Shown in pieces: positions 52,463-60,930 of a stretch of 64,000 bases of DNA (the first letter of the stretch is position 1; each line of letters begins with the position of its first letter). The DNA lies in contig NZ_CP008896.1 of assembly GCF_000730425.1 (NCBI RefSeq), forward strand, positions 434,001 to 498,000, read 5' to 3'. This stretch comes from Pseudomonas fluorescens. GTDB taxonomy: Bacteria > Pseudomonadota > Gammaproteobacteria > Pseudomonadales > Pseudomonadaceae. The notes under the pieces are model-generated. The model made no database searches. It saw only the letters and a list, made by a program, of their open reading frames with translations, and was not told the DNA's origin. A program made the translations under genes and the position numbers.

Positions 52463-53687
52463 AGTCGAAAACATTGATGTCGCGATTATCGGGGGCGGGC
52501 CGTCGGGACTGTCGGCGGCGATGACCCTGCGCAAGCTGGGTGTCGACAAGGTCGTGGTGCTCGAACGTGAGCCCGAGGCGGGCGGCATCCCGCGCCATTG
52601 TGGGCATCCGCCCTTTGGTTTGCGCGAATATGGCCGGGTCTACACGGGGCCGGGGTATGCGCGCAAAAATGTCGCGCAGGCGTTGAAGGTGGGGGTGCAG
52701 ATCCGCCTCAAGCACTCGGTGACGCAGATGGGCCAGGGTGGACGCCTGGAGGTGGTCAGCCCGCAAGGGGCCAGGATTGTCCAGGCACGCCGGGTGCTGA
52801 TCGCCACCGGAGCCCGGGAAACACCACGTTCGGCGCGCCTGCTGGGTGGTGATCGCCCGCTGGGGGTGATCAATACCGGTGCGTTCCAGTCCTACCTGTA
52901 CCTGGAGCACCTCAAGCCCTTTGAGCGTCCGTTGATTGTCGGTACTGAGCTGGTCAGCCTGTCGGCGGTCATGAGTTGCCGGCGCGCGGGGATCCAGCCG
53001 GTGGCGATGATTGAGGTCAACCCGCGGGCCACGGCGCGCTGGCCGCTGTCGCTGTTCCCACGGCTGTGCGGGGTGCCGATGCATTTCGGCGCGCAACTCC
53101 TGCAAATCCACGGTACCGGGCGGGTGGAGGGGGCGACGGTGCGCCTGGCCAATGGGCAGACCCAGACGTTTGACTGTGACGGCGTGCTGCTCACCGGCCA
53201 GTTCACCCCCGAATCCAGCCTGGTGCGCTTGAGTGACCTGCGGCTCGATCTCAAAAGCGGTGGCCCGCATATCGATCAATACGGGCGCTGTTCAGACCCG
53301 GCCTACTTTGCTGCGGGCAATCTGCTGCGTCCCGTTGAGACGGCAGGTTGGTCGTTTCGCGAAGGCCATAAGATCGCTACGATGATCGCCCGCGACTTGC
53401 AGGGGCAATTGCCGGCTGCCGCGCCGAGCATCGAGATTGCCTGCAAGGGCGACTTGAAACTCTGCGTGCCGCAGCGCCTGAGCCTGTCTGCTGTGGCGGG
53501 TATGCCACACCTGCAACTGCGGGTCAGCCGCGAGGTGAAAGGGCGCCTGGTGGTTCGGGCCGACGGTGAGGAAATCTGGTCGCGCGCCGGCAGTTCGCTG
53601 CCCGAACGGCGGATTCTGATACCCATCGCCAGCCTGAACCTGCCCCAGGGCGTACAGCAACTCGAAGTCGACTTTGTCGGCCAATAA
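52449..53687 (+). CDS. FAD/NAD(P)-dependent oxidoreductase, partner of GlpA-like protein
   Basis: This 412-aa protein starts at the ATG at 52449. GGGPSG at ~15-20 and a second nucleotide motif near 125 mark a two-dinucleotide-binding flavoprotein; HCGHPPFGLREYGR is typical of the small oxidoreductase that accompanies GlpA-like proteins in GlpA-Nox-type operons. The C-terminal ~90 residues form a beta-rich extra domain. It probably transfers electrons from the GlpA-like subunit to NAD(P) or quinone (inference). Confidence 0.82.
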   Translation: MKPIEVENIDVAIIGGGPSGLSAAMTLRKLGVDKVVVLEREPEAGGIPRHCGHPPFGLREYGRVYTGPGYARKNVAQALKVGVQIRLKHSVTQMGQGGRLEVVSPQGARIVQARRVLIATGARETPRSARLLGGDRPLGVINTGAFQSYLYLEHLKPFERPLIVGTELVSLSAVMSCRRAGIQPVAMIEVNPRATARWPLSLFPRLCGVPMHFGAQLLQIHGTGRVEGATVRLANGQTQTFDCDGVLLTGQFTPESSLVRLSDLRLDLKSGGPHIDQYGRCSDPAYFAAGNLLRPVETAGWSFREGHKIATMIARDLQGQLPAAAPSIEIACKGDLKLCVPQRLSLSAVAGMPHLQLRVSREVKGRLVVRADGEEIWSRAGSSLPERRILIPIASLNLPQGVQQLEVDFVGQ

Positions 53688-53712
53688 CAAGACCTGCCGA
53701 GGAGTCTTTAAC

Positions 53713-55128
53713 ATGCGGATTGCCGCGCTCGATCAAGGCACCACCAGCACCCGCGTGTTGGTGGTGAGCGACAATGGGTCTGCCGATATCCAGCTCTCAT
53801 TGCGCCACCAGCAACACCATCCCCATCCAGGCTGGGTGGAGCACGATCCACTGGAGTTGCTCAACAACCTGCAGCGTTGCCTGGAGGCCACCGGCCATGT
53901 AGACGCCATCGGCCTTGCCAACCAGGGCGAAAGTTGCCTGGCATGGGATGCCCAGACCGGCGAGCCGTTGTCCCCGGTTATCGTCTGGCAGGACAATCGC
54001 ACCTCGGCCGAGATCGCCCAATTGCGTGGCGACGGCGGCGAAGCCTTGACCCTGGAGCGTGCTGGGTTGCCCCTGGACCCGTATTTCTCGGCGAGCAAGC
54101 TGGCCTGGATCGTGCGCAACCTGCCAGCGGCGCAGAGCGCGTTGCAGGCCGGCCGGCTGCGCCTGGGCACCACCGATGCGTATTTTCTCGACCGCCTGAC
54201 CGGGGTCTTCGCCACCGATGTCACCACCGCTTCGCGCACCTCGCTGATGAACCTGGCGACCGGGCAGTGGGACAGCCAGCTCTGCGAGCTGTTTGGCGTG
54301 CCGATGCACACCCTGCCGCAGATCCGCGACACCGTCGGGCACTTTGGCGAGATCGGCGCCACGCCGGTCACCGCCTCGATCGTCGACCAGCAAGCCTCAC
54401 TCTATGGCCATGGTTGCCGCAATGAAGGCGACGCCAAGATTACCTTCGGCACCGGGGCGTTTGCCCTGACATTGACCGGCGAGCAGATCATCCGCGCGCC
54501 GGAAAAGGGCCTGCTGGCAACCATTGCCTGGCAGATCGACGGCACGCCCACCTATGCCATGGACGGTGGCGTGTACGATGCCAGCGCCGCCGTGGAGTGG
54601 GCGGGGCGGCTCGGCTTGTTCACGGACTTTTCGGAACTGGCGGCGTTCGATGAGCCACCGGCCATTGGCCGCCAACTGGCCTTTGTGCCGGCATTGTCCG
54701 GGCTCGCTTGCCCCCACTGGGATCGCAGCGCGGCAGCCCTGTGGGTCGGCATGAATGGCAGCACCACGCGCCAGGATATGTGCCAGGCCGTGCTCGAAGG
54801 CGTGGCGTTGCGCAGTGTTGAAGTGATCACGGCCATGGACGGGTTTCTCAGTGTCACTGACCACCTGTCCATCGATGGCGGCCTGGCACGCAGCCCGTAT
54901 TTTGCGCAGTTCCTTGCCGATGCTTTGCAGCGTTGCATTGTCACCCAGCGCTTTGATGAGTTGACCGCGTTCGGCTGCGCAGCACTGGCAGCCAAAGGCC
55001 TTGGGGTCGCCCTCAAGCCGCCGCGTAACACCAGCACCACCTTTCACCCTAAAGTCAGTGCCGAGCAAGCCCAGCAGTGGCGTGCCTCGTTCAGTGATGC
55101 GGTGATGCGCTGCCGCGACTGGCGCTGA
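53713..55128 (+). CDS. FGGY-family carbohydrate/polyol kinase, glycerol-kinase-like but altered site
   Basis: This 471-aa protein has the FGGY hallmarks DQGTTSTR at 7-14, HDPLELL, DPYFSASKLAW and the ATP motif FGTGAFALTL. GAGGAG lies eight bases before the ATG. Compared with E. coli GlpK, glycerol-binding Tyr135 (DPYF) and Asp245 (VDQQA) are kept, but the NQRE motif is NQGE here, so Arg83 is Gly72. It probably phosphorylates a polyol other than glycerol, feeding the GlpA-like oxidase. Confidence 0.87.
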   Translation: MRIAALDQGTTSTRVLVVSDNGSADIQLSLRHQQHHPHPGWVEHDPLELLNNLQRCLEATGHVDAIGLANQGESCLAWDAQTGEPLSPVIVWQDNRTSAEIAQLRGDGGEALTLERAGLPLDPYFSASKLAWIVRNLPAAQSALQAGRLRLGTTDAYFLDRLTGVFATDVTTASRTSLMNLATGQWDSQLCELFGVPMHTLPQIRDTVGHFGEIGATPVTASIVDQQASLYGHGCRNEGDAKITFGTGAFALTLTGEQIIRAPEKGLLATIAWQIDGTPTYAMDGGVYDASAAVEWAGRLGLFTDFSELAAFDEPPAIGRQLAFVPALSGLACPHWDRSAAALWVGMNGSTTRQDMCQAVLEGVALRSVEVITAMDGFLSVTDHLSIDGGLARSPYFAQFLADALQRCIVTQRFDELTAFGCAALAAKGLGVALKPPRNTSTTFHPKVSAEQAQQWRASFSDAVMRCRDWR

Positions 55129-55132
55129 CGGG

Positions 55133-55912
55133 TCACCATTCGGGTCGGTTCAGGCCAGGGGCTTGCAGTACTTCAACCTGGGCCTGGGCCAGGGCCTTGG
55201 CCAGTTCGCCCAAGGGCTTGCGGTCGATGATCAAGCGGTCGATGCGTTCCAGGGGGAACACCTGGAACAGCGCGTGCTTGCCCATCTTCGAGGAGTCGGC
55301 AATGACCGTGAGGTAGCGCGTGCGGGCGATCATGGCGCGGGTAATTTCCGCCTCTTCGATGGAGAAGTCGAAGGCGCCGTCGCTGTTCAGGGCGCCAATG
55401 GTGACTACCGCATGTTCCGCGTTGAAGCGTGCGATCTGCTCCATGGCCAGTGCGCCGATGTTCTGTTCCGACTCGGGGCGGTATTCGCCGCCGATCATGA
55501 AGACGCGATTACCGCTGGCGCCAATGGCGGCGGCGATCAACAAGGAGTTGGTGATGACAGTGATGCGGTTGAGCTTTGCCAGTTCGCGGGCAAAGAACAG
55601 GGTGGTGGTGCCGGTGTCGATCAGCAGGCTGTCGCCCGGCGCATAAAGCCCGGCGGCGAAGCGCGCCACCGCGCGTTTCTCCTGGGAGAATTCATTCATC
55701 CGGGTCTGGAAGGCGTTCTCGTGTTCACCGCTGGGTGGCAGCGAGGCGCCGCCATGGAACTTAGTGACCTGGCCGTCTTCGGCCAGGGCTGTAAGGTCGC
55801 GGCGAATGGTCTCTTGCGAAGTACTGAGGGTCCGTGCCAATTCGTCGACTGAAATACGCTCACGCGAGCGCAGCAGCTCAAGGATATGTTGGCGTCTTTC
55901 GTTGGGGCGCAT
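55133..55912 (-). CDS. DeoR/GlpR-family repressor
   Basis: This 259-aa protein has an N-terminal DeoR HTH (~5-57; RISVDELARTLSTSQETIRRDL) and a C-terminal sugar-phosphate-sensing domain (DTGTTTLFFARELA...VITNSLL). It is convergent with the kinase operon and divergent from eutH across 386 bp, the natural regulator of both. The effector is likely the phosphorylated product of the kinase. Confidence 0.9.
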   Translation of the reverse strand: MRPNERRQHILELLRSRERISVDELARTLSTSQETIRRDLTALAEDGQVTKFHGGASLPPSGEHENAFQTRMNEFSQEKRAVARFAAGLYAPGDSLLIDTGTTTLFFARELAKLNRITVITNSLLIAAAIGASGNRVFMIGGEYRPESEQNIGALAMEQIARFNAEHAVVTIGALNSDGAFDFSIEEAEITRAMIARTRYLTVIADSSKMGKHALFQVFPLERIDRLIIDRKPLGELAKALAQAQVEVLQAPGLNRPEW

Positions 55913-56298
55913 GGGTCATCATCCTCTTGCTGCTACATGAATGCGCCACGGGTGCGCAGCGTTGTTACCGAGGCACTCAAATGATGCCGCAGCTGCGCGC
56001 GGTGGAGCGCTTGAGCGCCGTTGCCGAGGGCATGAACGGGGGATTGGCGTTTGCCGTTCACGGCCTTGGAGTGCGCTGCGTTGAAAGGTGTGAGCAGAGA
56101 TTACGCAATAGAATTGACCGATTCCAGTGGGTTTAACCCGCAAAACCACAAGAAACACACGATTGGCATGGGAAATGGTTAGTAATAGGGTGTAAAAGCG
56201 CCGCAAATGGGGCTGTAAACGTGTTTGGCCAATGGAGCGACCGAACTGGGGCGTACTCCTACAAAAACAATTGATTCAGTACAGATGGAGCGAAAGCA
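55913..56298. other. 386-bp intergenic region before eutH
   Basis: No gene is supported. The left ~200 bp is GC-rich, the right ~180 bp AT-rich and promoter-like (TTGACCGATTCCAGTGGGTTTAACC near 56115; TGTAAAAGCGC and TGTAAACGTG near 56192-56225). A DeoR-type operator would be expected here but no clear pair of repeats was found. Confidence 0.4.
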
Positions 56299-57543
56299 AT
56301 GGCGCAATTCGGTAATTACGTTATTTACCTGATCATGATCGGCGCGGTGGTGGGCGCGTTTGCGTCCGTGATCAAGCCGGACAGTGGCCTGGGCAAGGAG
56401 TTTGTCAACGGTATCCACTCCATTGGCCCGGTGTTCCTGGCGCAGGCGGGGATCATGATCGCGATCCCGTACCTGTCGAAATTCATCGAGGTCGCACTCG
56501 GGCCGTACTTTGGCGCGATGGGCTCCGACGTCTCCATTGCGGCGCTGTCGATCATTGCCGTGGACATGGGAGGCTACCAGCTTGCCGATGCCCTGGCGGC
56601 GAACCGCGACATGTGGATTACCGCGATGATCGTCGGCTACACCTCCGGCGCAACCATCGTCTACCTGATTCCGGTCGGCTTGATGATGCTTGAGCGCAAG
56701 GACCACAAATACCTGGCGCTGGGGGCCATGGCCGGGCTGATCAGCATCCCGTTTGCCGTGCTCGCGTCACTGATGATGATCACTGCCTTCAACCTGCCGG
56801 TACGAGACATCGTCTCCACCACCTCGCCGGCCCTGCATTACCTGAGCCTGGACTTTGTCGATTGCGTGCGGTTGCTGGCGCCGCTGTTTGTGTTCTGCTT
56901 CCTGCTGGCGGCCGGCCTGCGCTACCGGGCGTCGTGGATGGTGGCGGGGTTCCTGGTGTTCGGCAAATTGATGGATGCCTTTATCAAGATCGTCCTGGCG
57001 CTGGCCATCGTCGAGCACTTCACCGGGTTCTTCATGAAAAACTTCGGCGTGTGGGGCTTTGACCCGATGTTCGCTGACGAGAAGGAGTTGTTCCGGGCCA
57101 TCGAGATTGCCGGCTATATCGGCATTATGCTCGCCGGTACTTTCCCGATCTGCTACCTGTTCAACCGCTACTGCAAGAAGCCTATGGAAGTGCTGGGCCG
57201 GCACATTGGCCTGTCGGCGGATGGCGCGGCGGCGTTTGTCATGGTGTTTGCCAACATCATCGCGGTCTACCACCTGTTCAAGAAAATGAATGCCCGGGAC
57301 AAGGTCCTGTGTGTAGCCCTGGGCGTCTGCGCGCAGGCCACCATCGGCGACCACCTGGCCTTTACCGCGAACTTCCAGCCGACGCTGATCATGCCGATCC
57401 TGCTCGCCAAGCTGTTTGGCGGCCTGCTCGCGGTGGCGATCGCGATCAAGATCTCCGTGCCTGCCGCCCAGCGCTACGAAGCGCAGGAGCGCGAGCGCGA
57501 CGAAGCCGCTGCACCGGGAGTACCCGTTGCCCAGGCGGTATGA
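56299..57543 (+). CDS. eutH: EutH-family permease (ethanolamine transporter-like)
   Basis: This 414-aa protein has about 11 transmembrane helices. EutH hallmarks include GKEFVNGIHSIGPVFLAQAG, DMGGYQLADALA, GVWGFDPMFADEKELFRAIE and GDHLAFTANFQP. EutH imports ethanolamine (protonated) at low pH. No ethanolamine ammonia-lyase genes (eutBC) are nearby; instead it sits with a kinase/oxidase set, so the transported amino-alcohol or polyol may differ. GGAG lies eight bases before the ATG. Confidence 0.9.
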   Translation: MAQFGNYVIYLIMIGAVVGAFASVIKPDSGLGKEFVNGIHSIGPVFLAQAGIMIAIPYLSKFIEVALGPYFGAMGSDVSIAALSIIAVDMGGYQLADALAANRDMWITAMIVGYTSGATIVYLIPVGLMMLERKDHKYLALGAMAGLISIPFAVLASLMMITAFNLPVRDIVSTTSPALHYLSLDFVDCVRLLAPLFVFCFLLAAGLRYRASWMVAGFLVFGKLMDAFIKIVLALAIVEHFTGFFMKNFGVWGFDPMFADEKELFRAIEIAGYIGIMLAGTFPICYLFNRYCKKPMEVLGRHIGLSADGAAAFVMVFANIIAVYHLFKKMNARDKVLCVALGVCAQATIGDHLAFTANFQPTLIMPILLAKLFGGLLAVAIAIKISVPAAQRYEAQERERDEAAAPGVPVAQAV

Positions 57544-57599
57544 CGCCCACTGTTCTATCACCGCAAGGGTGCGAGCCCTTGCACTGCCCTGAGGTAATA

Positions 57600-57956
57600 A
57601 TGAGAAAGATCTTTCTGGCCTGCCCCTACAGCCATGCCGATGCGTCAGTCACCCATGAGCGCTTTATCCAGTGCAACAAGGTGGCGGCCACGATCATCGA
57701 GTCGGGCCATGGGGTGTTCAGTCAGGTGTCGATGTCGCACCCGATCAACCTGGCGTTTGAAGGTAAGGACAGCGCCACCATCGGCAAGCTGTGGGCGCCG
57801 GTGGATGCGCTGTTCATGGACATGATGGAAGAGCTGATCATCCTTGATTTGCCAGGCTGGGACCTGAGCTCCGGAATCAAGCGCGAGATCGAGTTCTTCA
57901 AGAACCGCGGGCAGAAGGTCAGCCTGTGGTCCGAGGTTTCTGGCGAGTTCAACTAG
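57600..57956 (+). CDS. DUF1937 protein (nucleoside 2-deoxyribosyltransferase-like)
   Basis: This protein of 118 aa starts at the ATG at 57600 (GAGG upstream), 56 bp after eutH, so it is likely co-transcribed. FLACPYSHADASVTHERF and VFSQVSMSHPI with a late DLPGWDLSSGIKREI match DUF1937, which resembles nucleoside 2-deoxyribosyltransferases. Such proteins often occur in phages; here it is part of an apparent catabolic operon. The activity is unknown. Confidence 0.8.
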   Translation: MRKIFLACPYSHADASVTHERFIQCNKVAATIIESGHGVFSQVSMSHPINLAFEGKDSATIGKLWAPVDALFMDMMEELIILDLPGWDLSSGIKREIEFFKNRGQKVSLWSEVSGEFN

Positions 57957-58022
57957 TCCTTCCGGCGACCGTGGCTGGGTGACAGGCAGGCCGGCGTCGA
58001 CCATTTCCTGCCAGCGATGTCC

Positions 58023-58104
58023 CCTGTAGGAGCGGGCTTGCCCGCGATGGCGGCTTCAGCTGGTGGCTGCTCCACCGCTATCGCCAGCAAGCCGGCTCCT
58101 ACAG
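58023..58104. repeat. REP inverted repeat pair
   Basis: CCTGTAGGAGCGGGCTTGCCCGCGATGG and TATCGCCAGCAAGCCGGCTCCTACAG face each other; a T-run (TTTTTTTG) follows the right arm, so this one could also work as a rho-independent terminator for the eutH operon. Confidence 0.72.
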
Positions 58105-58146
58105 TTTTTTTGGGGGGGCCAAGATTTGCCGCAGGGCATTTGTGTA

Positions 58147-59028
58147 TTACGCGATGGCTTCTTCCCTGATCCATTCGATAAACGCCCGCACCTGCGGGCG
58201 TTTCAGTGATTGCGGGCGGGTTACCGCGTAATAGGCAAACTGCGCCGGCCAGGGTTTGTCGAGGGCGATCACCAGCTTGCCGGCGTCGAGGTCTTCCTGG
58301 GCGTGATGGTCTTGTACCAGGGCAATGCCCTGGCCGGTTGCTGCTGCGCGCAACAACAAAAAGTCCTCATCGAAACTCGGCCCACGCTGGGCGCGGCTGT
58401 CGGCCTCGACGCCATGGGCCTGCAGCCACAGGCCCCAGTCGGCGCGGTCGGCATCCTGCAGCAGTGGGTAGTGCAGGCAGTCTTGCGGGGTGTGGATCGG
58501 CGGTCCTGCGGCCAGCAGGGCCGGGCTGGCCACGGGCAGTAAGACCGGCGCCATCAGCAGGGTCGATTCCAGCCCCGGATAGTCGCCCAGGCCATGGCGC
58601 AAGGCGATGTCGATGCGCTCGCGTTGGAAATCCACCAGCTTGGCTGACGCCTCTACGCGCACTTCGATATCCGGGTGGCGTGCATTGAAACGGCCCAGCC
58701 TGGGCACCAGCCAGGTTGAAGCGAAGGAGGGGACGGTGCTGAGCGTCAGGGTGTTGTCGTGGGGGTCGGCCAGCCCGGAAATGGCCTTTTCGATCTGCTC
58801 GAAACCGCGCAGCAAGCCCGGATACAAGCGCGCACCGGCTGCGGTGAGGTACACCCCTTGGCGGCTGCGCACGAACAGCGTCACCCCCAGCCGGTCTTCC
58901 AGCAAACGTAGCTGTTGACTGATCGCACCGGGCGTTACCCCCAGGCGTTCGGCCGCCGCTTTCAGGCTGCCAAGACGGGCAATTTCAGTGAAGGCGCGCA
59001 GCGCCAGCAGGGGGAGAACGGCGCCCAT
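58147..59028 (-). CDS. LysR-family regulator (GcvA-like)
   Basis: This 293-aa protein has an HTH at ~8-66 (GSLKAAAERLGVTPGAISQQ) and a substrate-binding domain typical of the GcvA branch. It is divergent from the GST gene 142 bp away, its probable target. A TTTAGA-N3-TCTAAA palindrome (T-N11-A form) lies 28 bp from its start. Confidence 0.88.
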   Translation of the reverse strand: MGAVLPLLALRAFTEIARLGSLKAAAERLGVTPGAISQQLRLLEDRLGVTLFVRSRQGVYLTAAGARLYPGLLRGFEQIEKAISGLADPHDNTLTLSTVPSFASTWLVPRLGRFNARHPDIEVRVEASAKLVDFQRERIDIALRHGLGDYPGLESTLLMAPVLLPVASPALLAAGPPIHTPQDCLHYPLLQDADRADWGLWLQAHGVEADSRAQRGPSFDEDFLLLRAAATGQGIALVQDHHAQEDLDAGKLVIALDKPWPAQFAYYAVTRPQSLKRPQVRAFIEWIREEAIA

Positions 59029-59055
59029 CGATGGCTTCCCGAGTCAGAAATAAGG

Positions 59056-59070
59056 TTTAGAAAATCTAAA
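59056..59070. promoter_or_regulatory. LysR-type operator TTTAGA-N3-TCTAAA
   Basis: A perfect 6-bp inverted repeat with the T-N11-A LysR layout lies between the divergent LysR and GST genes. It is close to the LysR start, as expected for the autoregulatory site. Confidence 0.5.
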
Positions 59071-59170
59071 GTAATAGGTGAGAACGTATCGTTTCCAGGC
59101 CAGGTTTTATCTCACTAATATGGCGTTCAAGCAATTTCGCTGAAGTTAGCTTGACTGAGGTAAACCGTCA

Positions 59171-59806
59171 ATGCACAGCCCTGATCTGGTGCTTTACACC
59201 GACAGCTCGCCCAATGGTTTCAAGATCACTATTGCCCTCGAAGAAATGGGCTTGGCCTATACCCTGCGCCATGTCCAGATCGATCACCATGAACACCGTC
59301 ATCCCGACTTTCTGGCGCTCAATCCCCATGGGCGTATTCCGGTATTGGTGGACCACGGCGCCGGCATCACCCTGTTCGAATCCGCGGCGATCCTGCTGTA
59401 CCTGGCACAAAAGAGCGGGCAATTGCTGCCCGAAGCCGGCCCGGCCCGTTGGGCGGCGATCGCCTGGCTGATGTTTCACAGCACTAGTGTGGGGCCGCTG
59501 TTGGGCCAGCGCGTGCATTTCGAACTGTTCGACAACCGCGCCAACGCCACGGCGGTCCAGCGTTATCGGCAACTGACCGAAGCGGCCTTTGCCGCCCTCG
59601 ACCAGCAACTGGCCGCCAATGTGTGGTTGGCGGGGGAGAACTATTCCATCGCCGATATCGCGAACTTTGGCTGGATGCACATTGCTCGGGTGATTGCCTT
59701 CGATTTCAGTCAATACCGGCACCTGAGCGCATGGTATGAGCGGGTCAACCTGCGACCGGCCGTGCAGCGCGGTATCCGTTTGCCTGCCCCTGCCACCGGC
59801 CCATGA
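59171..59806 (+). CDS. Glutathione S-transferase
   Basis: This 211-aa protein has an N-terminal thioredoxin-like domain (LYTDSSPNGFKITIALEEMG, NPHGRIPVLVD, ESAAILLYLA) and a C-terminal helical domain (NYSIADIANFGWMHIA), resembling the Ure2p/YfcG-type group. It overlaps the start region of the LLM gene, indicating an operon. It may detoxify or activate a substrate for the LLM oxidoreductase. Confidence 0.9.
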   Translation: MHSPDLVLYTDSSPNGFKITIALEEMGLAYTLRHVQIDHHEHRHPDFLALNPHGRIPVLVDHGAGITLFESAAILLYLAQKSGQLLPEAGPARWAAIAWLMFHSTSVGPLLGQRVHFELFDNRANATAVQRYRQLTEAAFAALDQQLAANVWLAGENYSIADIANFGWMHIARVIAFDFSQYRHLSAWYERVNLRPAVQRGIRLPAPATGP

Positions 59807-59829
59807 ATGACCCATTCCGAGGAACCCCT

Positions 59830-60855
59830 ATGAACTCCACCATCACCCGTGGTACCAACGCGTCGGCCTTTGCCAATCACCCTGGCTACCGCCGCATGTT
59901 TGCGCCAGACCAACTGACCCTGGGGATCTTCCTGCCACTGCGTTTCTATGAAGGCGACATGGCGGTCCTCGCCGGCCAGGCGCAATGGGTCAGCGAGATC
60001 GACCGCCTGGGTTTTGCCGCGATCTGGGTGCGTGACGTGCCGCTGTTCGACCCGTCTTTTGGGGACGCCGGCCAGGTGTTCGACCCCTTTGCTTACCTGG
60101 CATACCTGGCGGCCCAGACCCGCAATATTGCCCTGGTCACCGGCAGTGCAGTGTTCTCGTTGCGCCATCCGATTGATTTGGCGAAAGCCGCCGCGACGGT
60201 TGATCGGTTGTCCGGTGGACGGCTGGTGATGGGCATCGCCTCGGGTGATCGTGCCGTGGAGTTTCCCGCCTACGGCCTGGAGCATGGCGCGCGTGCCGAG
60301 CGCTTTGCGCAGTCGGTGGATTACTTTCGGCAGTTATTGGCGAGCACGGCGCCGGATATTCAGTCACCGCTGGGGCGGTTGAGCGATGCGTACTTGTTGC
60401 CCAAGCCCGTGACCGGGCGCATTCCCCTGATTGTCACCGGCTCGTCCCGCCAGTCGATGCAGTGGCTGGGTGAGCAGGCCGATGGCTGGCTGACGTACCC
60501 GGGCAGCACCCACAACGTGATGGGGCCGCGACGCCTGGCGGAAAAAATCCGTACCTGGCGCGATGCCATTCCAGGCGGTGGCTTTCGCCCACACATGACC
60601 AATGAATGGATCGACCTGGCCGACGACCCGGACTTCCCACGGACGCCCATGCAGGGCGGCTATGTGCTCAAGACCGGGCGCAAGGGCTTGATCGACTTGC
60701 TTGGGCAATGGCGCGATGCCGGTGTCAACCATGCTGCGCTGGGAATCCAGATGGCGCAGCGCCCGGTGGCCGAGATCATTCAGGAACTGGCGCAAGAGGT
60801 GTTGCCGCTGTTCCCGGCATTGGCCGGCCCGCAGCCACATCCGCAACAGTGGTAG
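59830..60855 (+). CDS. LLM-class flavin-dependent oxidoreductase
   Basis: This 341-aa protein starts at the ATG at 59830 (GAGGA seven bases upstream); an ATG at 59803 overlapping the GST stop is less likely. The luciferase-like barrel shows GIFLPLRFYEGDMAVLAGQ, GFAAIWVRDVPLFDPSFGD, TGSAVFSLRHPIDLAKAAAT and SGGRLVMGIASGDR, of the TIGR03571-type group. Substrate unknown; paired with the GST under the LysR gene. Confidence 0.87.
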   Translation: MNSTITRGTNASAFANHPGYRRMFAPDQLTLGIFLPLRFYEGDMAVLAGQAQWVSEIDRLGFAAIWVRDVPLFDPSFGDAGQVFDPFAYLAYLAAQTRNIALVTGSAVFSLRHPIDLAKAAATVDRLSGGRLVMGIASGDRAVEFPAYGLEHGARAERFAQSVDYFRQLLASTAPDIQSPLGRLSDAYLLPKPVTGRIPLIVTGSSRQSMQWLGEQADGWLTYPGSTHNVMGPRRLAEKIRTWRDAIPGGGFRPHMTNEWIDLADDPDFPRTPMQGGYVLKTGRKGLIDLLGQWRDAGVNHAALGIQMAQRPVAEIIQELAQEVLPLFPALAGPQPHPQQW

Positions 60856-60892
60856 CAGGCGAGGCTGTACAAGGGTCAGGTCCAGATATTAA

Positions 60893-60911
60893 AATGAGAA
60901 GTATTATCATT
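60893..60911. promoter_or_regulatory. Fur box upstream of FecI-type sigma gene
   Basis: AATGAGAAGTATTATCATT is a good 19-bp Fur box (AATGATAAT-N-ATTATCATT pattern, right half exact over TTATCATT). It lies 20-38 bp upstream of the sigma-factor ATG, so expression is expected to be induced by iron starvation. Confidence 0.75.
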
Positions 60912-60930
60912 AGCACTCATTGGACCTGAC

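Noticed and set aside
53713..55128. Calling the FGGY kinase glpK
   Set aside because: The glycerol-contacting Arg is missing and the gene neighbours do not include glpF or glpD, so only a family-level name is justified.
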